Shown here: one piece after another, positions 1-8,645 of the stretch
Layout of the letters: the number at the start of each line of letters is the position of its first letter
Position numbering within the stretch: position 1 is the stretch's first letter
Source: Micractinium sp. NFX-FRZ
Taxonomy: Eukaryota > Chlorophyta > Trebouxiophyceae > Chlorellales > Chlorellaceae
Length of the DNA stretch: 64,000 nucleotides
Assembly: GCA_029339195.1 (NCBI GenBank)
Contig: JAPTJF010000087.1
Coordinates: 1 to 64,000 of the forward strand
Direction: 5' to 3'
The notes under the pieces: model-generated
The model's input: only the letters and a program-made list of their open reading frames with translations
Databases searched by the model: none
Told to the model about the DNA's origin: nothing
Program-made: the position numbers and the translations under genes

Positions 1-135
1 CTTGCATGGGGCCCATGTGGCATGGCATGCATAGCACATTAAGGGAGATGAGTAAAGTGGCAAAACCGATTTTCCCCCCCACCCCCCCCCCCCATTCCCC
101 CCCCCCCCCCCCCCCCCCAAAAAAAACTCATGCAG
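1..135 (+). other. Intron tail with 22-nt C run before first visible exon
   Basis: No coding signal. The stretch is C-rich, with a pure C run at 97-118 followed by an A run and the acceptor TGCAG at 131-135. It reads as the 3' end of an intron of the DUF1995 gene whose earlier exons lie before the window. Confidence 0.6.
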
Positions 136-1548
136 GCCGCCTCCCCCATGGTTGAGGAGCTGCTGCGGGAGCTGAAGAAGCTGCCTGGGCTGGAGGGCCC
201 CCTGTCTGCCCGCATCCTGGATGACGGCGATGCGGTGGCGGCGTGGGAGGGCAAGAACCTGGCGGCGGTGCTGTTCCCCACGGCGGAGACGCTGGGGGAG
301 GTGCGCAAGATTGCCGACGCGCGCCCGTGAGTATCGGGGAGGGGGAGAAGGGAGACGTTGTGGGGGCAGGGGGAAAGGGCAGGGCAGGGGCGGATGTTTG
401 AGGTGTGAAGGTGGGGTGCAGCATGCACGCTGGGAGGCAGACCGGCATGCACTTGATATTTGCAGCATTGCATGCCTCTTCTGGCGGGACGTGCCCCCCA
501 GTTGCCTGCTTGCCAAGACCCTCCCCGCAACTCCCGCTACCCCTCCTTCTCCCTCATGTCCTGCGCTCCTGCCTCCCGCTCCACTCCCCGTTCAGCAACG
601 GCCTGGTCATCATCATCAACCCCCAGTGGCGTCTCGACGGCAACGTGGTGTCAGACCTGGGCTTCCTGCCATGGCAGCGCAAGGCCAACGAGCAGCTGGT
701 GGGCGGCTTCCAGGAGGTGAGCGGGCACGGGGGCGGGTGGAGGGGCGGAGGGGTGAGAGATGGGTGGGCGGGGGGAGGGTCTATGCGTGCCAGGCTAGCA
801 AGCAGCTGGTGGCCTGTTTTCAGGATGTGAGGGCTTGCAGGGTGTATGTGTGCGTGTGAGGCTGAGGTTGTGTGTAGAGAGTGTGTACGGAGGTGTGGAG
901 GTGGGCTGAGGTCTGGCTGCCGCTGCTGCTGCATGCTGGGCAGGGTGTACAGGGAGCCCAGAGCTGGCACAGCATTCAGCTGCGCATCCCACATCCTCCG
1001 CTGGTCTCTTACGGGCGGGCTGCCTCCATTGCCCCTCTTCCCGCTCCCCGCAGTCCTACGTGCTGCGCCAGATGCGCATGAACAGCGATGACGTCAAGCT
1101 GCTCTACTCCTACCCCTCCCCCTGGGCAGTCAACCTGCGCCGCCCCGATGCGCCCTCGCAGGCAAGCAGGCAGGGTCAGCGCACGGGGCCAGGGGTGGTG
1201 TACTGCGCTGCGCTGCGCTGTGGTGCAGCATCCTAGCAGCCCATTCACTCCCATGCCTAGCCAAGCTGGCGGCCTCATTATGCTCCAGCCAAGCTACCCT
1301 GCCCAACTGCACGCGCACAGCTGCCTACCCCCTGCTCCCCGCCCCTTGCCTGCCCGCAGAACGAGTGCGTGGCGCAGCGCCCGCAGCAGCCGGCCTACAA
1401 GGAGCTGGAGGGCATCCTGCGTGGCGTGTCTTGGTCCATGTCCAGCAAGCCCCTGGGGGAGCGGCTGCAGTATGAGGCCGCCTTCATGCGCGACTCGCTG
1501 AACAGCCTGCCGCAGGACCAGCAGCTGCCGCCGGGCGGCGGGCAGTGA
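136..1548 (+). CDS. DUF1995 domain protein, C-terminal part (5' partial)
   Basis: Four exons are visible: 136-326, 596-716, 1054-1161 and 1360-1548 (stop TGA). Phases close across all three introns. The third intron begins GCAAGC after 1161, so it is a GC-AG intron. The joined protein includes AAWEGKNLAAVLFPTAETL, then NGLVIIINPQWRLDGN, SYVLRQMRMN and LLYSYPSPWAVNLRRP. This is the layout of the DUF1995 domain found in plant and algal plastid proteins such as LPA3, where the family tends to act in photosystem II accumulation or stays uncharacterised. The N-terminus, including any transit peptide, is outside the window. The family call rests on the conserved FPTAE and NPQW motifs. Biochemical function is unknown. 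Confidence 0.7.
801..830 (+). repeat. Degenerate copy of exon-intron boundary (donor side)
   Basis: The segment resembles 691-720, the 3' end of the preceding DUF1995 exon plus its donor: AGCAGCTGGTGG is shared, then CAGGA and GTGAG. It lies in the same orientation 110 bp downstream, inside the intron. It is the most decayed of the boundary copies in this window. Confidence 0.5.
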
Positions 1549-2938
1549 GCAGTACACGCATCGTACTCGCACACCCATGCGCACGCGTTCGCGTGTGCCA
1601 GCACCGCCGTGTGCACTGCCTCTCACCCCACACACGTCACCCCTACTTGAAACGAATGAGCACTGAGCACTGCTGGGGCAGGCAGGCCTGGCGGCGGCAC
1701 GTGCAGAGCATCATGCAGCACTCCAGCCAACCACGCTTGTCCTCTGAGCTAACCTGCGATGGCACGCCGCGATTCTGGTGTTGCTGGCGCTGCTCCGCCT
1801 CTTTGATGTCCTCTGGTGTGTTTTGCTGAGCCCTGGCACGCCGCAATGTTGATCTGTTTGCGTTGTTCCACCCCTTATGTCCTGTGTTGTTGTGCTGCTC
1901 TTTTGTGTCCCCCCTCAGCCCGCCATTCTTTTACCAGATCTGATTTACACTGCGGCCTCTGTGTGCCTTCTTTGTCTGGAAGTATCACTGACAAAGAAGC
2001 GGTTGAGCGATCCATGTGACGAGATGCATGAAGTGTTTGACTGCAGGCACACAAGAAACAGGCAGAATTTACCGGTGCATACATTGGGGGCAGCGAGGGG
2101 GGCGAAAAAGGAGGGGAAGGGCACACATTGCACAGGCTCTTTCCGCCAGTCGGGGCGGCGCCACCGCAGCCGCTGGTGGTTGGCCAGTGTTGCCAGCTGA
2201 GATGATGCCGGCCGGTTTCCGTGCACAACCTGCCCGGAGAAGAACATCAAACGTGCTGACACTCGCAACCGCGGAAATCTACAATCTAAGTCGAAGCGGC
2301 GGACCCCTTCATCTTGCTGACGTGGCGCTCCGAGGAGCTGGACGGCACGGACAGCTTGGCGGCCCGGGACGCTCAGAAAGGCGTTTATGTATCTATTGCG
2401 ATCCAAAGCGACAACAGCAGCGCTGATCAGCGCGTGTTGCCTGGTCTCCCGCCCTTGTTCCGTTCCGTCTGCGTTTCGCGCTCTCGTTAACGCCACATTT
2501 CGCCGGCAGGTCTTGTCTGCACAAGGTAAAGCGCCGCGTGCTTCATTCAGCGAGCACACCATAACAGCCGCCCAGCGGGCCAGCCGCGGACCAGCGGGCC
2601 CGCTGCCTGCTGCCGCCTCTGCCTGCCATTGACATATAGCCTGCCTGCTCCTCTCCTCCCCCTTGCTCGTGCCCCAGCAGGAACCCTTTGCATTGGATCA
2701 TCCACATCTATACACTCGGCGGCTGGCCGATTGCACAACATGAGGTGGGTGGCGCTGGGAGCGTGGAGAGCGGGGCGCCCGCCAGTTACGTTGGGATACC
2801 AAGCTGCAGCCCTGCCAGGTCCACTCTGGCTGGTACCTCGCTCTGCGGCACCCTCTCCATCTGCGCCCGATGCTCGCTTCAACCTCCCCCCTCCCTCCCC
2901 CTCCTTTGATACCGTCCCTCAGGATCTCGACCACCGCC
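1549..2938. other. Intergenic region with 3' flank and upstream leader
   Basis: No supported gene. It holds the 3' flank of the DUF1995 gene and the promoter/leader of the next gene. A pyrimidine-rich tract ending CCCTCAG at about 2917-2923 could be the acceptor of a 5' UTR intron just before the ATG at 2939. A 205-codon open frame on the minus strand at 1945-2562 has no recognisable protein features. Confidence 0.5.
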
Positions 2939-3832
2939 ATGCTGGCTGCCGCCACGCTGGCGCTGCTGGCCTGCCTGGGCGGCGCCTCAGCTGCCCTCAC
3001 CATGGCGCAGCTGGAGAGCATGGTGCTGAGCCAGGCCAACGAAATCAAGGCCCTGAGGGCCCAGCTGATCCAGCTGCAGACCGCCACCAAGCCGCTCACC
3101 AACACCAGCAGGCAGCTGCTTGCATTGCCGGCAAGCCTGTCGGCGCTGCAGGCCGCAACCAAGCCACTCACCGACATCCAGAGGCAACTGGTAGCGCTGC
3201 CGGCGGGCGTCACGGTGCTTCAAACCGCCACCAAGACCCTCGCCGACGCCCAAAAGCAGCTCCTTGCGCTGCCCGGCACGCTGTCGGCGCTGCAGGCCGC
3301 CACCAAGCCGCTCATCGATGCCCGCTCTCAGCTGCTGGGCCTGCCAGCGAGCCTGTCAGCGCTGCAAAACGCCACCAAGCCCTACATTGACTCCCGCACC
3401 CAACTGCTGGACCTGCCTGTCCTCGTGGCGGCGCTCCAGAGAGACACTAAGCCGCTGGCCGACGCCCGCAAGCAGCTGCTGGCCCTGCCCGCAGAGGTGG
3501 CAGCCCTGCGGAATGCCACGGCGCAGCTGGCAGCGCTGCAGAATGCCACGGCGCAGCTGTTGCCGCTCATGCAGCAGCTGCGCGGCGTCGCCTCCTCGCT
3601 CCAGCAGCTGCGCAGCGCCACGGCTCCCCTCATCGAGCGCAGCCAGCAGCTGATGGGCGTGATGCAGAAGGCGGATGAGCTGGCAGCCTTCAAAGACGCA
3701 GCCCAGCCCTTCCTGGCGGCCGGCGCCCGGCTGCTGGCGGGCATGCCAGCCGACCTGCCCTCCCTCGAGGCCGCCGGGCAGCCTATGCTGGACGCCGCCA
3801 CCGCGCTGCTGGGCCTGCCCAAGGGTTTGTAA
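2939..3832 (+). CDS. Secreted tandem-repeat protein, first open part
   Basis: Start chosen at the ATG at 2939 because it gives a clean signal peptide (MLAAATLALLACLGGASA). An in-frame upstream ATG at 2870 would bury it. After about 48 residues come six 24-residue repeats of the form ATKPLxDxRxQLLxLPxxLxALQ (DNA 3083-3514), then NATAQL units, then longer amphipathic units with AAQPxLxAGAxLLAGxP. Leucine and alanine dominate, and the pattern suggests long amphipathic helices or a coiled coil exported from the cytosol. I do not recognise the family. A TAA at 3830-3832 ends this frame although the same repeat type continues in the same frame to 4570. The stop overlaps a perfect donor-like GTAAGT (3829-3834). 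Confidence 0.65.
   Translation: MLAAATLALLACLGGASAALTMAQLESMVLSQANEIKALRAQLIQLQTATKPLTNTSRQLLALPASLSALQAATKPLTDIQRQLVALPAGVTVLQTATKTLADAQKQLLALPGTLSALQAATKPLIDARSQLLGLPASLSALQNATKPYIDSRTQLLDLPVLVAALQRDTKPLADARKQLLALPAEVAALRNATAQLAALQNATAQLLPLMQQLRGVASSLQQLRSATAPLIERSQQLMGVMQKADELAAFKDAAQPFLAAGARLLAGMPADLPSLEAAGQPMLDAATALLGLPKGL
3083..3514 (+). repeat. Six tandem 72-bp coding repeats
   Basis: Six consecutive 24-codon units each begin GCCACCAAG or a close variant (the sixth begins GACACTAAG) and encode ATK/DTK...QLLxLP...LQ. There are no indels between units, so the period is exact at the protein level while the DNA has drifted. This indicates old duplications kept by selection on the protein. 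Confidence 0.85.
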
Positions 3833-4570
3833 GTGTGGATGGTCGTGCATGCTGCCCAGCCCCTGCTGGACGCCGCCTCCCAGCTCTGGGGGCTGCTGCA
3901 AAAGGCGGATGAGCTGGCAGCCGTCGGGGACGCGGCCCAGCCCTTGCTGCAGGCCGGCGCACAGCTGCTTGCAGGCCTGCCGGTGACTGCGCTCAACGTG
4001 TCTTCCCTCGAGGCCGCCGCACAGCCCCTGCTGGATGCCGCAGCCACGCTGCTGGGCTTCCCTTTGAGCCTGGATGGCGAAGCGCTCCTGGATGCAGCCG
4101 AGCCGCTGCTGGGCGCGGCCTTCCGGCTCCTGGGGCTGCCAGATGAGGTGTCACAGCTCCGCAGCAGAGTGGAGGATGCATCGTACAGCATGGAGTCGCT
4201 GCAGGCCGCCGCGGCCCCCATCACCGACGCACGCGAGCAGCTCGCAGCGCTGCTGCGGCACGTTGCCTCCCTGCAAGCCGCGGGGCAGCCGCTGTTGGGA
4301 GCGGCCATCCATCTCCTGGCTGGCCTGCCTGCTGAGCTGGACGCTGCCCCGCTGCTGGAGGCGGCCGGGCCGTTCTGGGAGGCGGCCGCCTGGCTGCTGG
4401 GGCTGCCAGCGGACCTTCTGGGCAGCTTCCAGCCCCTGGCTCAGCCTGCCCTGGACTCTGTTGTGAGCGCCGCTGGCCAGGTGATAGCGCTGCCGCAGCA
4501 GGTGGCTGCCCTGCAGGCAGACGCCACCACCCTGCGCCAGCGGGTTGCCGCGCTGGCCAAGCGGCAGTAA
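3833..4570 (+). pseudogene. In-frame continuation of the repeat protein after a TAA
   Basis: The 245-codon frame following the stop at 3830-3832 continues the same repeat style (AAQPLLDAASQLWGLLQKAD, LLQAGAQLLAGLP) and is clearly paralogous to the segment just before the stop (QKADELAAFKDAAQPFLAAG). It ends with TAA at 4568-4570. It may be the true C-terminal half, joined by an unusual splice, a stop read-through or a base error. Alternatively it is a dead remnant after a recent nonsense mutation. A GT-AG intron using the GTAAGT at 3829 and the first acceptor (ends 3859) would be only 31 nt and would break the frame, so the simple splice explanation fails. Confidence 0.5.
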
Positions 4571-5304
4571 GCGGGGCCGTGTGCTGCTGCCGTCACGCTG
4601 TGGTCTGTGAGCCCCGCCCCTGCCTTGCTGAAGCTCCCAAAAGCCCCCCGACCTGCTTGTTATGAGCAGTGGCAGCAGTGCCCTGCACCCCCCTGCATGC
4701 CTCCCCACCTCTGCTTTGCTGCCACCCACCATGCTGCCCACTATTTTCCCTCCGTGTGCCGTCTCACTGTACATGGTTCGTGTCCTCGCTTCCTTGGCCG
4801 TTGCGGTACGTGGGCCACATCCCTTCTAGACCAACTGTTTATAGACTGACTGTCGAATGCATCATGCAGCTGCTCTCTGCTTCCTCATTGGCCCTCCTGT
4901 GCGACTCCCATGCGAGGCACAGCACACAGCACTGCAACTAGTGTTTATCAGCTGTTGCACAGATACGCAGAGCGGTTCAACCTTCAGAGGCTGGTCTGCA
5001 CCAGCTCTCATGCATGTGCCTGTATGCTGCGCTGTATGATCACGTGGCAGTTGCATTTGCCACCAAAGAGCGCAACATGTGCGGGGCAGCAAGGCATGCA
5101 ATTGCTCAGCTCTCTGACTTGGGCAGGGTGTCAGGTCACAGCAGCCGACACATGTGCGTTCTGGGGCGTGCCGGCTTGCTGCCTGCTAGCATTGCTACAC
5201 CATAGCGCACCATAACGAACAAATGCTTATTAGAAGCTCAAGATGTGCAGGGGGGCTAGCATGCCAGTGTTACGCTGCACGCTCTGGGGACTCAGCCTTT
5301 GCAA
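4571..5304. other. Convergent 3' flanks
   Basis: Non-coding space between the end of the repeat protein (+) and the end of the armadillo gene (-). No gene, RNA or clear repeat was seen. Confidence 0.5.
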
Positions 5305-7563
5305 TCAAACTTGACAGATGTCCTCCAACAGGCTACAAGCGTCGGCCGCCTCCCTGCGCACCCCCTCATCGGTGCTGCAGCACAGCTGCCTCAGGAGGGG
5401 GACGGCACCAGCTGCCCGGATGTCGGCTGCTATGGCGTGGCTGTTGAGCGCCAGGTTGTGCAGCAGCACGGCGGCGTGCACCACCACTGCAGCTCTGCTG
5501 CTGCTCAGCAGCCGTATCAGGGGCGGGATGCCGCCGGCTGCATGGATGGCCGCCCCCGCGGCGCTGTCAGCTGAAAGATTGCCCAGCGCCCCCACAACTG
5601 CTTCCATCGCTGCATCGCTGCCATTGCTCAGCAGCCAGAGCAGTTTCGGAACACCGCCAGCCGCCATGAGGGAGTTGGCAGCTGCAGGGCTGTCAGCGGA
5701 TAGAATCCAGAGGGCACGTGCGGCTTGCTCCACCACCATGTTGCTGCCGCTGCTCAGCAGGCGCACTAGCGCAGAGATGCCGCCGGCTGCTTGGATGCCG
5801 TTCCTGGCGGCGGGGCTGGCAACGGACAGATTGCACAGCGTCTCAACTGCCCCCTGCACAACCGCATTGCAGCTGCTGCCCAGCAGCCGCACTAGCGCAG
5901 GGATGCCACGGGCTGCCCGTATGGGCCCCTCGTTGGCTGGGCTGCCCGCCGACTGATTCTGCAGCGCCCATACAGCTTCCTTCACCACCGCATCGCTGCC
6001 GCTGCGCAGCAGCCCGACAAGAGGCAGGATCCCTCCTGCTGCCTGGATGGCATCCTTGTTGGCTTGGCTGTCAGCTGAAAGGCTGGCCAGCGCCCCCGCT
6101 GCCTGTGCCACGACTGCGTCGCTGCCGCTGCCCAGCAGCGCCACCAAAGGTGGGATACCGCCAGCTGCCCGCACTGCATCTTTGTTGGCAGTGCCACCAG
6201 CCGACAGGTTTGCCAGCTCCGCAGCTGCCCGCTTCACAATTGTCTTGCTGTCGCTGCCCAGCAGCTGCACAAGGGGCGGGATGCCGCCAGCTGCCCGGAT
6301 GGCGTCCTGGGTGGCGTGGGTGCCAGCAGACAGGTTACGCAGCGCACCCACTGCCTCCTCCGCCGCACCAGCGCTGCTTCCGCCCAGGAGCCGCACCAGT
6401 GCTGGCACGCCGCCCGCTGCCCTGATGGCCTCATCGTTGCCAGAGCTGCCAGCCGAAAGGCTTGCAAGCACTGCGGCTGCCGTTTCCACCACGGCATCAC
6501 TGCCGCTGTCGAGCAGCCGCACCAGCGCTGGGATGCCCCCGGCCGCCCGGATCGCGTCAGCATTGGCAGGGCAATCTGCCGACACACTGTGCAGCGCAGC
6601 AAGCGTTTGCAGCACCACTGCATCGTTGCTGCTCGCCAGTAGCTGCACCAGGGCCGGGATGCCACCGGCAGCCCGCATGGCCTCCTTGCTGCCCGGGTTG
6701 TCAGCTGACAGCTTGCCCAGCGCCCCCGCTGCCTTCTGCACCAAGGCATCGCTGCTGCTGCTGCTGCTCAGCAGCCGCACCAGCACCGGAATGCCGCCGG
6801 CGGCACGGATGGCGTCCTGGTTGGCAGGACTTCCAGCTGCCAGGTTGTGCAGCGCCCCCACTGCCCTCTGCACCACTGCGCCGCTGTGGCTGATGAGCAG
6901 CTCCACCAGAGGGGGTATGCCGCCGGCTGCCCTGACGGCGTCCTGGCTGGCGCGGCCGTGAAATGAGAGCCTTGCCAGCGCCCCTACTGCGACATCAACC
7001 TCGTCGCTGCCGCTGCTCAGCAGCTGCACCAGCGGCGTGATGCCACCAGCTGCCAGGATGGCATCGGCATTGGCGGGGCTGTCGGATGACAGAATGCACA
7101 GCATGGCTGCAGCCTCCCACACAACTGCCGACCCGCCGCTGCTCAGCAGCCGTACCAGCGCCGAAATGCCGCCAGCTGCCCTGATGGCGTCCTTGTTGGT
7201 GGGGCCGTCGCTTGCAAGGGCCGCCAGAACTGAAACCGCCCTCTGTACCAATGCGTCGCTGCCGCTGCTCAGCAGCTGGACCAGAGGAGCAATGCCGCCA
7301 GCAGCTTGGACGGCATTCCTGTTTGCGGGGCTGCCCTCTGCCAGAACCTGCAGTGCCCACGTCACTTGATCCAGCACTGAAGGGTTTTCGCTGCTCAGCA
7401 GCTGCACCAGGGCAGGGATGCCGCCCGCTGCCCGGATGGCGTCGTCGTTGGCGGCAGCCTCGCAGGAGAGCCGTCTCAGCCGGGCGGCCGCCTGCTCCTG
7501 GGTGCTGCTGCTGTTGCTGCTGAGATCTTGCACCAACGACTCGATGTTGCTGCCTCCCAACAT
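5305..7563 (-). CDS. Armadillo-repeat protein, about 17 ARM repeats, intronless
   Basis: A single exon encodes about 752 residues made almost wholly of 42-residue armadillo repeats with the consensus DAIRAAGGIPxLVxLLxS.SDAVVxxAAxALxNLSAxSPAN. Short non-repeat ends are MLGGSNIESLVQDLSSN and ADACSLLEDICQV. Start chosen at the ATG at 7563, directly before the first repeat. The open frame upstream to 7716 has no ATG, and a pyrimidine tract with TTTTGCAG and CTTCAG suggests a 5' UTR intron ends there. ARM repeats form a right-handed superhelix that binds peptides. No U-box, F-box or other catalytic domain is present, so it is probably a scaffold or adaptor. It is the only intronless complete gene here besides the coiled-coil ORF. 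Confidence 0.85.
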   Translation of the reverse strand: MLGGSNIESLVQDLSSNSSSTQEQAAARLRRLSCEAAANDDAIRAAGGIPALVQLLSSENPSVLDQVTWALQVLAEGSPANRNAVQAAGGIAPLVQLLSSGSDALVQRAVSVLAALASDGPTNKDAIRAAGGISALVRLLSSGGSAVVWEAAAMLCILSSDSPANADAILAAGGITPLVQLLSSGSDEVDVAVGALARLSFHGRASQDAVRAAGGIPPLVELLISHSGAVVQRAVGALHNLAAGSPANQDAIRAAGGIPVLVRLLSSSSSSDALVQKAAGALGKLSADNPGSKEAMRAAGGIPALVQLLASSNDAVVLQTLAALHSVSADCPANADAIRAAGGIPALVRLLDSGSDAVVETAAAVLASLSAGSSGNDEAIRAAGGVPALVRLLGGSSAGAAEEAVGALRNLSAGTHATQDAIRAAGGIPPLVQLLGSDSKTIVKRAAAELANLSAGGTANKDAVRAAGGIPPLVALLGSGSDAVVAQAAGALASLSADSQANKDAIQAAGGILPLVGLLRSGSDAVVKEAVWALQNQSAGSPANEGPIRAARGIPALVRLLGSSCNAVVQGAVETLCNLSVASPAARNGIQAAGGISALVRLLSSGSNMVVEQAARALWILSADSPAAANSLMAAGGVPKLLWLLSNGSDAAMEAVVGALGNLSADSAAGAAIHAAGGIPPLIRLLSSSRAAVVVHAAVLLHNLALNSHAIAADIRAAGAVPLLRQLCCSTDEGVRREAADACSLLEDICQV

Positions 7564-8645
7564 GGCTGAAGATTTTAAAAAACCTGCAAAAAAAGTTGGG
7601 CGGATGGCAGATTTTGTTGCATTAGTCCACTGTACCCACCGCTGTCGTGAGGACGGCGTGTTGGGTTTATAACATAGCACTTGGCTGGTACTCACCGTGA
7701 CCGCAGAAGCGGTCAATGTGTTGCAGGTGGCTACGTGAGGGAAGCGGTGGCCTACGCAGTGCCCACCGCTGCTCTGTGCCAGCCGCTGCAGGGCCGCCGC
7801 TGGCGCACAGGCCAGGGCGCTGGCGGAAGGGCGCTGGCAAAAGAGGCTCCGCCCAGCTAGATGACCGTGTATCGATGATCAGATAGCCGCGTTCTATGCT
7901 CAGCTCGAGGCCCAGGCCGGCGCTCAAAAGGGCGGTCCGAGCGCGGGACAGTTGACCCGCTTCGTTCTTCACAATTCAATTTGCAACATGCGATTGATTC
8001 CGAAAGAAACATCCGTTTCCTGTTGACATGCAGAGAGCACCTCATGGCCTGCCAGCTGGCGGTGCCCTGTCGGCAGGCGGCGGCTGTGCCAACAGGTGGT
8101 GCTCGGTTTTAGGCGCCGACTGCTCGCAGTGCGCCTTGCTGGCACCTGCTATCAGTCCTGCTGGCATCAGGTGTTCAGGACTTACAGCATGCATGCATAC
8201 ACTCATTTGGGGGATAGTTCAGCCTCAACAGGCCAGTGCACAGCAGAGGTTGCATCAAAAGCGGGGCGCTACAGAGGGCTCGGGGCATCAAAACGGGGAG
8301 GGCACACCCGGAAGCCATCAGCCCCGGGGTCTCAACATACATCAGCCGGATGCACGACAGGGTACAGCTCCCACTGAAATACAGAGTCAGGGGAGGCAGG
8401 GAAGCAGAGGGGCCCGCTCGGACAGCAGCCCCGCCCTCACGAATCAAGGCTTGGGCTGCAGGCGGGCGGCGCAACGTGCTGTGCGATGGTCTAGACGGGT
8501 GTGTGGGTGCTGGCGTACTATAACTGTACCATGGTTGGGTAGGCCTGAGCTACATCAGCTAGCGGGTCTCGCACGGCCATGTCCTTCACATGCTTTCTTC
8601 ACATGTGTTTTTGGCGACCATTGGGCGCCGGAAAGGTCGGTTGGG
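7564..8645. other. Intergenic: ARM gene promoter and GTPBP1 3' flank
   Basis: No supported gene. It carries the upstream region of the ARM gene and the downstream region of the GTPBP1 gene (both minus strand). TTACA near 8179, which reads TGTAA on the minus strand, could be the green-algal polyadenylation motif for GTPBP1. The open frames crossing this region encode no recognisable protein. Confidence 0.45.

Noticed and set aside
1945..2562. 205-codon minus-strand open frame
   Set aside because: No recognisable motif, overlaps a gene leader and an opposite-strand open frame; open frames are frequent by chance in GC-rich DNA.
3083..3514. CRISPR-like array
   Set aside because: The repeats are contiguous coding units without spacers in a eukaryotic gene.
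3829..3859. 31-nt GT-AG intron removing the TAA in the repeat protein
   Set aside because: Too short for the algal introns seen here and it shifts the downstream frame out of the repeat.
6047..6961. Plus-strand open frames opposite the ARM gene
   Set aside because: Periodic mirror of the 126-bp armadillo repeats, not an independent gene.
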